In this document: piece by piece, positions 1 to 12,299 of the stretch
Layout: every line of letters begins with the position of its first letter
Position numbering within the stretch: the first letter of the stretch is position 1
Assembly: GCA_021234155.1 (NCBI GenBank)
Contig: JAJEKV010000046.1
Location: forward strand, 9,119,012-9,183,011
Length of the DNA: 64,000 nucleotides
Source: Isoetes taiwanensis
Taxonomy: Eukaryota; Streptophyta; Lycopodiopsida; Isoetales; Isoetaceae
Reading direction: 5' to 3'
The notes under the pieces: generated by a model
Told to the model about the DNA's origin: nothing
Databases searched by the model: none
Seen by the model: only the letters and a program-made list of their open reading frames with translations
Translations under genes and position numbers: made by a program

Positions 1-13
1 AGGAAAAGAACCT

Positions 14-1414
14 ATGCATGAAAGTCAGCCTTATCAAGAACAGGGTCAGATAAATCTTGCAAACACTTTGCAAGACATAATGGACAATTCTAAAAGAGCT
101 ATATCTTTTAGAAAAGCTGCTGTTCATCAATTAAAGATGAATATTCATTCACAATTAACATGTCAAAGGGACAAACAGATAAAATCTTTGAAGTTATGCC
201 CAAAAGATAGAATCATATTCAACAATTCAAAGGCTTCTACTGCACCTCATTCCAACAAGAATTGTGCAGCAAATATTGTAGTCAACAACTCTAATGTTGA
301 CAATAAATCAGGGAATGAAGAATTATTACTTATGGAGAATAAGGAAAAGACTATTGACACAGTGAGTACAATCTCAGCAAACATGGAAAGGGACCAACAT
401 CTCCAACTTGTCATGGGTGAATCCACTCATCCCAAGGAATTACACAAAAATCATGTAGATGCTCCACATCAACACTCTCATGATGCAGATCTGGAAATTG
501 ACAACACTGCCATAAATACTGGAGTAATTTGTCACAATAAATTTCAGGTACTTGCTGATATTGCTAATGACTTCTGTGCAGATTCTCTTGAGCCATCAAT
601 GGTGCCTAACTCCTCCTCCCCACAGTCCACCCAATCATACTACCCAGCTGCCCTTTCTCATTGTCTGCTATCTGACAACCATATTGAACCCTCTCCATAC
701 CCAGTACCTGATACCTACAACTATGACTCTCATTTACACCAAAAGGATCTTATTGACCTATCTGACCCAATGGATTTTCAGTCTAGCCACCTCTCTCTGA
801 TTCCAAACCAATTGAACAAAATTGATCAGTCTGTGGTCAAGCAATTGGAGTTACATGTGGAATTAGAAGTGGATCAGAATGCACACATAGATAAGCAAGG
901 AAATAGAGCAGATCAGAATGGGGATAAGGTTTTGCTAGCTCAATCAATGGGAACCAACATAGAAGGTATGGTGAACTTAAGGAAAACAGCAGTTCAGAAC
1001 AAGTCCTCTCAGCTATGTGGATCTCCCCCTATCAGGCAAGTACTTTCCATTATTGATGGTAGTAATTTCAATAATCTTAATAATCCTGCTACAATTTCTT
1101 TATCTCCTAATTCTAAAAATAATGATACATTGCTTCAGTCTAACATGGATTGCTGCATCTCTAAATTTTGGGCCTGCCCTCATGAGAAGGAGTTAGACTC
1201 TGATTTCCCTGATAAGGAAAATAATTCTTCATCTCATATTTGGGAGGATGATAAATTCCTCTCAAGTTCTTCCTCTGCTGATGAATTAAAGAAGTGCTCT
1301 GCAGCTACAGGAAAGTCTACTAAGAAAAATTCAAGGAATTTTGCCTCTCCTGCCTTAAATACCAGGCTACAATCCAAGAAAAACACTAGGAGCAGAAAAA
1401 AGAGCTACCATTAA
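14..1414 (+). CDS. LINE A ORF1 protein (gag-like, N terminus uncertain)
   Basis: The reading frame is open from the window edge, so the true start may lie upstream; the first ATG is at 14. The product (466 residues from that Met) is rich in Asn, Ser, Asp and His and ends in a strongly basic tail (RKKSYH and nearby Lys/Arg). I see no CCHC zinc knuckle and no clear RRM, although both are common in plant L1 ORF1 proteins. The missing N-terminal part could hold an RRM. It ends 33 nt before the ATG of ORF2. In this family ORF1 proteins bind the element RNA to form the ribonucleoprotein; that role is inferred from position only. Confidence 0.75.
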   Translation: MHESQPYQEQGQINLANTLQDIMDNSKRAISFRKAAVHQLKMNIHSQLTCQRDKQIKSLKLCPKDRIIFNNSKASTAPHSNKNCAANIVVNNSNVDNKSGNEELLLMENKEKTIDTVSTISANMERDQHLQLVMGESTHPKELHKNHVDAPHQHSHDADLEIDNTAINTGVICHNKFQVLADIANDFCADSLEPSMVPNSSSPQSTQSYYPAALSHCLLSDNHIEPSPYPVPDTYNYDSHLHQKDLIDLSDPMDFQSSHLSLIPNQLNKIDQSVVKQLELHVELEVDQNAHIDKQGNRADQNGDKVLLAQSMGTNIEGMVNLRKTAVQNKSSQLCGSPPIRQVLSIIDGSNFNNLNNPATISLSPNSKNNDTLLQSNMDCCISKFWACPHEKELDSDFPDKENNSSSHIWEDDKFLSSSSSADELKKCSAATGKSTKKNSRNFASPALNTRLQSKKNTRSRKKSYH

Positions 1415-1447
1415 TCCTATCTCTTCTGATTCTCCTCTCTTTGTCCT

Positions 1448-4400
1448 ATGAAGATTCTCTCATGGAACTTAAGGGGAATAAAAGGGCCCCTGAAAAGAAG
1501 AAGAGTAATTGCCCAATTAAGAGAATATGATGCTGACATTATTCTGCTTCAAGAATTGAGGCTACCCAACTTTGAGTGCTCAAATCTGGCCAATTGGATT
1601 GCACCTGAGTATTCCTCTTCCTGGATTGAAGCCACTGGTACTGCTGGAGGTATTTGCATCATTTGGAAAAATATTTCCCACTCTCTAATATATAATAGCC
1701 CTGATAAGAATTGGCAGGCTGTGATTTTCAAAAATAATGATCTCAACTTTGGGATCATCAATGTCTATGCTTCAACTTCCTCTAAGGATAGAGAACTCTT
1801 TTGGCCTAAAATTGGAAATTGGCTACAAAATCAAAGTTATATCTCATGGATTATTGGAGGAGATTTTAATAATACTCCTACCACCGACCTCAAGCTTGGA
1901 AATGATATAAACATGACGAGAGCTGAGAGAACCAATTGGGATTACTTCATAGATAACTTTCTCTTCACCTATATCCCCTCTGCCACAGCAAAATACACTT
2001 GGTCAAATAAACAAGAAGGGGCTAAACGTGTCTACTGTGCTCTTGACAGATTTTACATAAATAATTCTGATAATCCTTTCTGGGATAGTTGTGTAGTTTA
2101 TAGTGATGAGGCCACTTCCATCTCAGATCATCAGCCACAATTTCTCAAGATCAAACACTTGCTTACCATCAAAAAAGGTTCCAACTGCCCATATAAGTTC
2201 AACTGTAGCCTGCTAAATAATGCCAAGTTCTGTGAGCAGTTTACAGCTTTTTATCAAAATCTTCCCAGAGTCAACCCCTTCCAATCTATGAGAGATTTCT
2301 ATTCTAATGTAAAGGCCTCAAAAAACTGGATTAAGCAATGGTCTAAAAATAATTTCAATGAAAGAAAAGAGGAAAAGAAAAAATGTCTTCTCAATATGAG
2401 AAACATCAGGTTGCAGATCCAGAATGACCCCTTTAATAGGGAACTTCATATTCAGGAATCTAATATTGAGCAAGTCATAAAGGCTATAGAGGAATATGAG
2501 GCTAAGGGTGCAGCTATCAAGTGTAAAATAAAATATCTTTCAAATATGGATAGCAATAACTCGAAGTTCTTCTTTAGAGTAGCCAAAAATAGAGTCTATA
2601 GGAATCAAATCCAAGCAATCAAAGATGACTCTGACATCCCCCTGGTAGATGCCAAAGATATAAGTGAGTTTTTCTACTCTAAATATGCTGGAATTTTTTC
2701 TAATGATGGGAACATTTCTTGGCAGAACCCTCAGGCTAAACAATTTATTGATTTATTAAATGATCTCCCTGAGTATGTTGCCAATCCAATCTCTGACAAT
2801 ATTTCTGATCTTCCTAATGAAAATGAGATTAAAACTACTCTCTTGCATCTTGCTAAAGGAAAAAGTCCTGGTCCTGATGGCTTTCCCCCAGAGTTTTACA
2901 CTCATTTCTGGGAAGTAATTAAACAAGACTTTATTCAAATGATCAGGGGTTTTTGGTTGACTAATCATTTGCATCCTGCCATAGCTTCAGGGTTAATTGC
3001 TCTGGTTCCAAAGGTGGATAATCCAGAAAAGTTTAGTGACTGGAGACCTATCTCCCTCACTAATACTTCTTATAAGGTCTGTGCCAAAATCATTGCTAAT
3101 AGAATTAATGGCCATCTTCAGAATACCATCTCCATGAATCAGTCTGCCTTCTTGCCAAACAGATACATCCTGGACAACTATATTGCTGCAATGGAAGGAT
3201 TGCACTGGGCTAAGCACTCTAACCAAAATTGCATCCTTCTGAAGTTAGACTTCTCTAAAGCCTTTGATTCCATTAGATGGGATTTCTTGGAATTGGCCTT
3301 GAAGAAAATTGGTTTCCCTGTAAAACTGATTCAGCTCATAATGGGATTGAACTCTCGTGCTCAATCATGTATATTGGTTAATGGTTCTCCTACTAAATTC
3401 TTCCCCCTCCAAAAAGGTGTCAGACAAGGTTGCCCATTAGCTCCTTATCTATTTATTATTGCTGCAGATCAATTGACAAGGGCTATCTTACATCATCAAA
3501 ATTTGGGAAATATAGAGGGTTTGGTTATGCCAAACTCTCAGGATCAGCTGACTCTTTTACAATATGCTGATGACTCTTTCTCATTTTTACAAAATAATGA
3601 TAGCAATATTGAGTTTTTCCTAAAAATCATCCAGAATTTCAGTCAAGCCTCTGGTATACATCTCAATACTCAAAAGTCTGTGATAATTGGTGCCCCTAAT
3701 CATTCTCATATCTCTGGGATCAAGTGTGTTGCTGCTAATCAAGCTACTAAGCTGCTAGGTATGCCCTTAGGCCTGGATATCAACATCAAAACTCTCTGGA
3801 GCCCAATTGTGGACAAAATCAGAAAGAAGCTTAATAATTATGGGAGTTGTCTGTCTCTTGCTGGCAGAGCTATCATTGCCTCTTCTGTCATTGCTAGTTC
3901 ACATGTTTACTTCTCCTCTGCCCTCATTGCTCCTAAATGCATCTATCAGCAATTAGAAAGAATTATTAGGAATTGTATATGGGATAAGAAGCACTTAGTA
4001 AATTGGGATTGTGTTACAAGGAAAAAATCTGAAGGTGGCCTCGGGTGTAAAAACCTAAGACTCCAAGCATATGCCTTAGGTGGCAAATATATCTGGAAAG
4101 CTCTTTTTCAGAGAAAAAATGCTGCTACTGATTTCCTAAACTACTGGATTTCCAAAACTTCCATTAAGGGACATCCTACAATTGACCATCAAATTCCACA
4201 CTCTGCCTTCTTTGACATCAAACCTGCTCCAAACACCTCCCCTTTGATGAGGAACCTCTTGATGGCCTGGAATTCTGCTTCCAAAGCATTCTTATACACT
4301 ACTATTGATCAAGCTAATAAAGGCATGAATATCTTTTGGAATCCGAGCCTAGCAAAAAGAGATGGCATCCCTGTGGCCATTATTCATCCTCAGATTTACA

Positions 4401-5302
4401 AAAAATGGAAGCTCAATAATATCTGCTATCTTAGTGATTTGTGGTCTAATGGTAGATGGATCTCATGGACCAGGCTCAAGACTGAGATTAGGGGTACAAG
4501 CTCTGATAGACTGCTTTATAGACATATCATTAGTAAAATAGCCAATAGAAATATAGATGATTCTCCAGTTCCTGAAAATGGTTGGCTTTTGAATAGTAAA
4601 AATATGTATAAAGTGTCCAGAGTTTATGACTTCTTATCCAAATCTAATCAACCTTCTAAAGCATCCAAATATTGGCACATCAATGAACAGGTTGAGAAAG
4701 ATCTCTTCAAAAATGTCTGGAACTCTTATTGTGCCCCAAAAATTTCATATTTTAACTGGCTGATAGCTAATAAAAGTGTCCCCAACCTTATAGCCATTTG
4801 CAGTCATCAAAGTCATCAGATCTCCCAGGCAGGAGTGCAACAAGTGATCTCCCCTTTACGTCCACTGGGTTGTAACTCTATGGAAACTATGGATCATATC
4901 TTCATCTGTCCTAAATTAAATAATTTCTGGACCTGGTTTGAGACTCATTTCAATATTCATAGACCTGCTGCCATTATAGATTTCTTGATGAATAGTAATA
5001 CCTTCAGAAACACTATCAGCTTCATCTCCTTATGGAATGTATGGAAGCATAGGAATAGATGCTTATATGGAGGTCACAATTTATCTATCTTCTGGATTAA
5101 ATTGCAGGTCACTTATGATTTAGAGCTAACAGCAACAGCACAAAGGAATAAATATGTTGATGCTCCATTTGATCAGCTTTGGAATTCAATTGGAAATTTT
5201 TCAGGGCCATTTAATCTATTTAAATTAAACTGTCATGAAGATAATACTAATTCTGATTCTTTTTTTCCTAGATTATCTCTGGAACTGCAAGTACAAACTT
5301 GA
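1448..5302 (+). CDS. LINE A ORF2: AP-like endonuclease plus reverse transcriptase
   Basis: This 1284-residue protein is uninterrupted. Residues about 1-235 form an exonuclease/endonuclease/phosphatase domain: SWNLRG near the start, LLQELR, GGDFNN and an SDH motif near its end. The reverse transcriptase follows, with RPISLTN, LKLDFSKAFDS, RQGCPLAP (about residue 660) and the catalytic YADD (about 705). Near residues 1080-1165 a zf-RVT-type region (KNVWNSYCAPK ... CPKLNNFW) marks plant L1-like LINEs. It would nick target DNA and copy the element RNA at the nick in the nucleus. No RNase H domain is visible. The start is chosen because it yields the canonical endonuclease beginning MKILSWN. Confidence 0.96.
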   Translation: MKILSWNLRGIKGPLKRRRVIAQLREYDADIILLQELRLPNFECSNLANWIAPEYSSSWIEATGTAGGICIIWKNISHSLIYNSPDKNWQAVIFKNNDLNFGIINVYASTSSKDRELFWPKIGNWLQNQSYISWIIGGDFNNTPTTDLKLGNDINMTRAERTNWDYFIDNFLFTYIPSATAKYTWSNKQEGAKRVYCALDRFYINNSDNPFWDSCVVYSDEATSISDHQPQFLKIKHLLTIKKGSNCPYKFNCSLLNNAKFCEQFTAFYQNLPRVNPFQSMRDFYSNVKASKNWIKQWSKNNFNERKEEKKKCLLNMRNIRLQIQNDPFNRELHIQESNIEQVIKAIEEYEAKGAAIKCKIKYLSNMDSNNSKFFFRVAKNRVYRNQIQAIKDDSDIPLVDAKDISEFFYSKYAGIFSNDGNISWQNPQAKQFIDLLNDLPEYVANPISDNISDLPNENEIKTTLLHLAKGKSPGPDGFPPEFYTHFWEVIKQDFIQMIRGFWLTNHLHPAIASGLIALVPKVDNPEKFSDWRPISLTNTSYKVCAKIIANRINGHLQNTISMNQSAFLPNRYILDNYIAAMEGLHWAKHSNQNCILLKLDFSKAFDSIRWDFLELALKKIGFPVKLIQLIMGLNSRAQSCILVNGSPTKFFPLQKGVRQGCPLAPYLFIIAADQLTRAILHHQNLGNIEGLVMPNSQDQLTLLQYADDSFSFLQNNDSNIEFFLKIIQNFSQASGIHLNTQKSVIIGAPNHSHISGIKCVAANQATKLLGMPLGLDINIKTLWSPIVDKIRKKLNNYGSCLSLAGRAIIASSVIASSHVYFSSALIAPKCIYQQLERIIRNCIWDKKHLVNWDCVTRKKSEGGLGCKNLRLQAYALGGKYIWKALFQRKNAATDFLNYWISKTSIKGHPTIDHQIPHSAFFDIKPAPNTSPLMRNLLMAWNSASKAFLYTTIDQANKGMNIFWNPSLAKRDGIPVAIIHPQIYKKWKLNNICYLSDLWSNGRWISWTRLKTEIRGTSSDRLLYRHIISKIANRNIDDSPVPENGWLLNSKNMYKVSRVYDFLSKSNQPSKASKYWHINEQVEKDLFKNVWNSYCAPKISYFNWLIANKSVPNLIAICSHQSHQISQAGVQQVISPLRPLGCNSMETMDHIFICPKLNNFWTWFETHFNIHRPAAIIDFLMNSNTFRNTISFISLWNVWKHRNRCLYGGHNLSIFWIKLQVTYDLELTATAQRNKYVDAPFDQLWNSIGNFSGPFNLFKLNCHEDNTNSDSFFPRLSLELQVQT

Positions 5303-5303
5303 C

Positions 5304-5753
5304 ATGCAATTTGATGAAATTGAGGCCTCTAAGTACACTGGAGTACCTATGTCAAATCAGTCTAGGATACAGTGTCAAGTGCAGAGCCAAATGGATTATA
5401 GTTTCTGGACAGGTCATGTCAAAGGTAAGCTCTATGAGAACATTGATGAGATCCCTGTAAGAGAGGTTGAGTGGGCTAAAGAGTTCTGCAAGGAGACTCA
5501 GTTGATGTATGTGCTATGGTGGTTTATGCATGCAAACAGTATGGATATGACAGACAGGCAGTTTGAGTTTTATAGGGAATGCTACTATTATCATAGAGGC
5601 AGGGCTGATTGCTATGGCACTATGATTCACCTATACTCCACATGTAACTCCAACAGACTGATCAAGATTGTTGATTGGGGAAAGAATTTCATTCCTATTC
5701 TCCATCCCCATTTCAGAGACCACTTCCATTTCATCGACACTTATGACTTCTGA
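5304..5753 (+). CDS. LINE A third ORF, 149-aa unknown protein
   Basis: This frame begins at an ATG placed one base after the ORF2 stop (TGA-C-ATG), a geometry that would suit stop-restart translation. The frame is also open upstream, overlapping the ORF2 end to 5235. The protein is rich in aromatic residues and His, with Cys at several spaced positions (FCKE, ECYYYH, RADCYG, STCNS). I do not recognise it; it lacks RNase H motifs. Plant L1 elements normally end with ORF2, so a third ORF is unusual. It could be a real accessory protein, a frame-shifted extension of ORF2, or chance open 3' UTR. Length and composition favour coding, but function is unknown. Confidence 0.5.
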   Translation: MQFDEIEASKYTGVPMSNQSRIQCQVQSQMDYSFWTGHVKGKLYENIDEIPVREVEWAKEFCKETQLMYVLWWFMHANSMDMTDRQFEFYRECYYYHRGRADCYGTMIHLYSTCNSNRLIKIVDWGKNFIPILHPHFRDHFHFIDTYDF

Positions 5754-6085
5754 TTTCTACCTTATCTATCTATAACAAAGTTTCTTGCAGATTTTTGGCT
5801 CAAAGAATCAACATGGACTGTACTTGGCTTCATCAGCAAAGTGTTTCAAGATTTCCTTCCTGCTAATATGGCTGCTGCCTTCAACATCATCATCCTTTTT
5901 ATGCTGCATCAATTTATGTCCTCAACTATATTAAGTGCTCTACATTTTGCTGTCACTATTTTTAAGGGCTATCTTAGTCCACAAAAACAGTTTATTATGT
6001 TATATATTGCTGACCTCCAAGTCATGCAATACTCTACTTTTGTACTTATTCTCCATAATTAATGATTAAAAAGCTTCATTCCTTC
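5754..6085 (+). other. LINE A 3' UTR
   Basis: AT-rich sequence between the third ORF and the poly(A). A 73-codon open frame at 5841-6062 is hydrophobic and unsupported; I treat it as untranslated. Confidence 0.6.

Positions 6086-6114
<29 letters not shown>
6086..6114 (+). repeat. poly(A) tail of LINE A
   Basis: Uninterrupted run of 29 A, the expected 3' terminus after target-primed reverse transcription. Confidence 0.95.
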
Positions 6115-6116
<2 letters not shown>

Positions 6117-6117
6117 A

Positions 6118-6601
6118 AGTTCCCGGTCAACGGCGGCGAGGTCCCAGTGGAGTGCTAGGAGGTTAGCCATATGGTAGAATGACGACGTAGAAGGACATAT
6201 TGTGAGCAAAGCTAGTGCCGTACAGATGGTCTGCAATAACAAAGCCAACGACGGAAAGTACATGTTAAAGGAAATGAAAACACTATGAGTATGGAATGTT
6301 ACATATTGTGAGCAGAGCTATGCACGGAAAGAGAAGCCTACTGCGAATATGACAAAGTGGAGCTAACGAAAACAAAGAATCGCCTAAATCAATAAAATTG
6401 GTACACCTAACAACATCACCCGTCACCATGTTCAAGAACAGAGAATGCAACTTTGTGAAGCAACAAAATAATTGCGCTAATAAAGTGAACAAAGGAACCA
6501 ACAAACACTAGAGCTTCCGGATGATCATGCCAAAAAAGAAGGAAAAATCTTAAACGCAACCCCAAATATTCAAATCCAAGTATAGGACCAAAACCAAATA
6601 C
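6118..6601 (-). repeat. Partial copy 3 of the shared LINE 5' module
   Basis: About 480 bp match 11480-11965 and 29825-30300 with only a dozen or so differences by eye. On the minus strand it starts abruptly inside the last codons of the LINE B ORF2, without the microsatellite that bounds the other two copies, and ends at the LINE A insertion. It therefore sits 3' of LINE B while another copy sits 5' of LINE B, in the same orientation. It may be the 5' remnant of a third LINE of this group or the product of recombination. Confidence 0.8.
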
Positions 6602-9600
6602 AACATTAACAGCAGTGTGAGAACTTAAACAAGTATCCCTATGTTGGAGAAGTTCAATCAAATATTTTCCCAACATATCACTATTAAGTGTAAAAAGAGT
6701 GGGTAGATCGTTATAATGAATACCGTGTTTATCTCGAATTGCTTCATAGGCCCTACATCGAAGCAATGTATGATCTTCATCCTCCACCTGGTTTGAGTCA
6801 CATACCTTGCAGTATCTTTGATCTCGTGGTATGATATGCCCCCATCTCCCCACTTCTACTCCCAAATGGTGGGAGCTAAGACGGATCCTGCAGATAGAAT
6901 GTCTCTTTTGTATTGAAATATTTTCCCCGTAAGTGTGTAGATGGCGTCAAATTCGGTTTATGCTTTGCTTGTATAAGATCATCTTAGTTTTGGGCTGCCT
7001 CCACATCTTCATAAGTATCTTCTTAGAGATCCATTGTCTTAGATCCGAGTCAACCAAGATCACTTCTTCCCATTGGATATCCCATTTTTGGAGCCATTTT
7101 GTTACATCATGTAATAATCCTTTCTCTTTACTTGATATCAAAGCTTTGTGAGCAAGCCGAGATTCATCCAATGCCAACACCTTCTTGAGGTACATAATAC
7201 ACCTCAAAATAGCTTCTCCCTCAAGTGGCATTAGCCCACTTTCCGTCAACATCATAGGGTAAGGTGTTTGAGCTTTCACTCCCAACTCAAGCCTTAAGAA
7301 CTTCTTCAAGACTTGTTCTATATCATCCCATAGACATTCTTGGAATGCTTGGCCCCCAAATTTCAGATCCATATAGGATTACACTTTGCACAAGTGACTG
7401 ATCTGACTTTTACTTTAAGGTTCCAAGACCATAAATGAGACCTCCTATACATGCTATGCAACGCATATAAGGCTCTTTGCCCTCCATCAACTCGTTGTGA
7501 AATACACATATTCCATCTATGATTCCTGCTGAAAATAAGGCCCAAGTATTTATAAGAATCACATATACTCACAAGACTCCCTTTATATCTGAAAATAGGT
7601 TCCTGTTTGAGAGCACCAACCATCATAACACTTGTCTTGTCTAAGTTCACTTGCATGCCTGTTTGGTCACAAAATGCAGCCAATCCATCTAGGTGTTTTT
7701 GCATGCGTTCTTTTGATCTTGCAAATATAACAACATCATCGGCATACATCAATAACTGTACAATGTAGCCATGTACTTCAATACCTCCTGGGCAATTATT
7801 ATGTAGCCAAGCCTCTAGACCATCAATGAACAAGCCAAATAAGGTGGGAGACATCGGGCAACCCTGTTTCACTCCAATGTCACTTTCTACATGGGCTGAA
7901 ACATCAAATGAAAAAGGTTGTGATAATTCTACAAGCACCTTCTCATAGAGCACACATCTTCTTTGCAGTTCTCTAAGCTCAAGTGGCACATTAAAAGCGT
8001 TTCTAGTCTTTCCCATAATTGCACACGTGGAACCTTATCAAAGGCCTTTTTAAAGTCAACGAATGCCACATACACTGGTTTTTTTGTTCCTTTAACATTA
8101 TCAAAGACCGTTTTCAACACCAACAAGTGGTCCAATGTGGATCTGCCCGGCCTAAAACCAGCTTGCGTTACTGCCCTTTTTTGATTGACTTCTGCCCATA
8201 AGCTCAATTTTTTCTCCAAAATAGATGCAAAAAGTTTTGAGAACAAAATACTTACCAGAATTGTTCTATAGTTACTTGCATCTTGTCTAGATCCCCTTTG
8301 AATATCGGCACCACTGCTTTCTGCACCAATCAAACGGGAAGCCTTGTGCCAATGCAAGGTTAAACATGCGCGTAATGATAGGAACAACACTTGGACCTGC
8401 CCATTTTAGATGTTCAAAGACTAAGAGAATTCAGATCTGGTGCTTTACCATTTGATAACGATGTAATGCCATCCTTTACCTCCTCCTCTTTAATTACCAA
8501 TGTCGATCTCACAATGTTTGTGTTGGTTGCTGCATTATGGTAGAGAGCCATTACATATTGCCATAGCTCCTCTGCTTCAAGTGGAATATCATTGCTTTTA
8601 GTCTTCTTAAGGCCATTCCAGAAAAGTTTAGGCTCGTCTAGATATCTTTGACACAAAATCTGCTGCCTTTGCTTGATATATTGCCTTTTCTTACACCTTA
8701 TAACACGCTTATAGCACTGTTTATAGTGCATTTTAAGATGCTGATCACATGTTTGCCACTGACGCTTAGCATCTCGGCATTCTCGGTCGAACCATGCTCT
8801 ACATGGTAGGCCTCTGCGTGCTCTTTGAGAGATAAAGATCTCCTGTGCTGCATCCTCTAAAAGCTTTACTAGTTGGCTGTTCATGGCATTTAGACCCCCT
8901 TCCCATTGTAAATTGGCTGCCTTGTCTTCAACACAAGAGCGGTACTGATTATGGAGATGAGGCTTCATAAAATATTTCTTTTGCTTATATTGATCTTTGA
9001 TAACAGGTCGGTCAACCTTTAGAGAGAAATGCAATGGGTTATGGTCTGATTCAAGTTCTTCATTCCCTACTGTAAAATCGATGACGTCACACAATGATTC
9101 TTCTGCCATAACTAAATAATCTACAGTACTCCTTGCTCGACAAGTGTTATTCATGGAATGAGGAAATCTGTCCAGCCCATTACATATTATCAAATTTGCG
9201 CTGCCACATAAGCTGAGAAACTGCCGCCCACTTTTAGTGACAGTTAGATCCTTTGACCGTCTTCTCCTTCCCGAGATTTGCATATCATGATCGTCCATCT
9301 CTTCCAGCCACAATGGGTCCTTATCCCCTGTGAGTGAAGCAGTCTGTAGAGTGCCAATCCTACTATTAAAATCACCCGCCAATATTATCTTGCCTCGTGC
9401 TTGGAAATCCATGATGTCCTGTTCCAAAGCAAAGAACAAGTCATCCTGAGATGCATCAGTTACTGAATATGTTTTTGTGTGCTTGGGAGCAAAATAACAT
9501 ACTGCCATGAAATACGGGATATGTGATCCTTTTATTTCCAGCCAAATGTACTGTTGGTTCTTATCCTTTCTAATACCTGTGATTAAATCTTTGCATGCTG

Positions 9601-9826
9601 GTCTAACAAAGCAAGCTAGGCCACCATTGCCGATATATCGTGTCTCTGAATCTTATATTTTTCACTGAATATATCATCTCGAATCCCTCAATATCCGGAA
9701 GAGCATACATATCATGTTCCTTAGTTTCCACGAAACACATAACATCCACTTTCTCTAGAATTGTATACATGCTAAGAACTTTGTCAATAGTCAGCCGGTT
9801 AATATTCCAGACCGCTATTCATAAGC
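6602..9826 (-). pseudogene. LINE B ORF2 remnant: endonuclease, reverse transcriptase, C-terminal Cys/His motif
   Basis: The frame is broken into at least five pieces. Near 9826-9510 an endonuclease start resembles LINE C (VWNINRL). 9508-8414 carries the rest of the endonuclease (GDFNSR, SDHNP) and a linker. 8390-7929 and 8016-7363 carry the reverse transcriptase: AGFRPGRSTLDH, VDFKKAFDKVPR, VKQGCPMSP and the YADD catalytic motif. 7372-6947 is thumb/connection sequence, and 6865-6602 has a terminal knuckle (CKVCDSNQVEDEDH then LLRC). Frameshifts occur near 9510, 8400, 7970, 7370 and 6900. The family is clearly different from LINE A and close to LINE C. No functional enzyme can be made. Confidence 0.9.
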
Positions 9827-9842
9827 CTCCCGCAAGTACCTA

Positions 9843-10687
9843 TTAAAAAACAACCTTCCCTTTGAGCCATTTCACCTTCTGGTTATTTTGTTTTGCCTCT
9901 TTAAACTTTGCCAACTCCTGCTTCTTTTCCTGCAACTGATCTTTTGTAAGATCATCGTTAACCCAAATGAATTTGCCTTTCAATGTATGCCTCTGCTTTA
10001 AAACCTGAAACCTATCCTCTTTATTGACAAATTTAACCAAAATATGCTTTGTTCCATGATCACGTGAACCAATTCTGAAAGCTTCAGCAAATCCAGTTGT
10101 TACTTGCATTTCTTCTGCAAGAAAAATTTTGAAACTACCTCTTTCAGATTCTCCTTGTCCTCCTCGGGCAAGCCTACAATTCAAGATTTAAAGCCCTTTG
10201 CTTTCTTTCTGTGTCTCCACATATGATTCAAATGCTTGCTTTAATTCATAGAACTCGATGCATCTTGTTCTTCAGTTCTTGTTGTCTCTGTAATTCAACA
10301 ATTTCAGATTTTACCTGGTCAATCTCAACTTTCGCATCTCCCCCGGAAGTTTGTTTTCGATTGATTCATTCTCGGCCCGAAGGTGTTGGATTTCTGCCAT
10401 TAATTTCTCCTCGCGAGATGTTTGCCTCCCCGCCTGAATGCTATGAGTTCATTCGAATAGTACTCAACGAAATTTCCTCTGCTTGCTCGAAGTTGGAATC
10501 TTCCCTCTCTGCCTTTTGCTTTGCAGTCCGCTTCTTCCGTGCCATTGTCGAGTAGCAGCCACTTAACTTGCAAACAAGTCACCGGAGAGCAACTGCTGAA
10601 AATACTCGACCGGAAAACTTTCCAAAGAGCCCAAGCACGTGCCAATCTGACACTCTGGGAGAGAGTTATGGCCTGTTGAACTTTCAC
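9843..10687 (-). pseudogene. LINE B ORF1 remnant
   Basis: The C-terminal part (10184-9843) aligns by eye with LINE C ORF1: AEAFRIG, a LVKF strand, LKGKFIWVNDDLTKD and a Lys/Gln-rich end. The IVGLPEE motif just before it, equivalent to VAGLPEV of LINE C, is in another frame, and a stop follows about 10170. 10687-10400 holds an N-terminal fragment after the TC microsatellite. At least three frameshifts separate the pieces. It derives from an RNA-binding ORF1p of the coiled-coil/RRM/C-terminal-domain type. Confidence 0.75.
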
Positions 10688-10705
10688 CTCAAACCCTAGC
10701 CCGTC

Positions 10706-12066
<1,361 letters not shown>

Positions 12067-12136
12067 AAGAGAGAGAGAGAAGAGAAGAGAAGAGAAGAGA
12101 AGAGAAGAGAAGTGAAGTGAAGTGTAGTGTAGTGTA
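12067..12136. repeat. GA run grading into a pentanucleotide repeat
   Basis: A short (GA)n passes into repeated AGAAG units, then AGTGA, then AGTGT units. It marks the junction between the 3' end of LINE C and the 5' module of LINE B. Confidence 0.9.
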
Positions 12137-12299
12137 TTATTCCGTCTTTTTGAGACCATCAGGTCTATGAGACGTCTAGAAAAACATGTTCAAAGTTAAA
12201 AACATTTTCATGTGATGAGTCCTCAGAAAAAAGAGGCTCATCATCAAGCTCACTCTCCTCTCCCTCATCAATTATACCTCTAGATATATTTACCACCGA

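Larger units (their letters stand above)
1..6114 (+). mobile_element. LINE A, L1-like non-LTR retrotransposon (5' end outside window)
   Basis: The element reads ORF1, ORF2 (endonuclease plus reverse transcriptase), a third ORF, a short 3' UTR and a poly(A) tail of 29 A at 6086-6114. ORF1 and ORF2 carry no internal stop or frameshift, so the copy looks young and possibly functional. Directly after the poly(A) comes DNA belonging to a repeat module also found at 11480 and 29825, so LINE A inserted into an older repeat. The 5' end and the upstream target-site duplication lie before position 1, so full length cannot be judged. Orientation is opposite to LINEs B, C and D. Confidence 0.93.
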
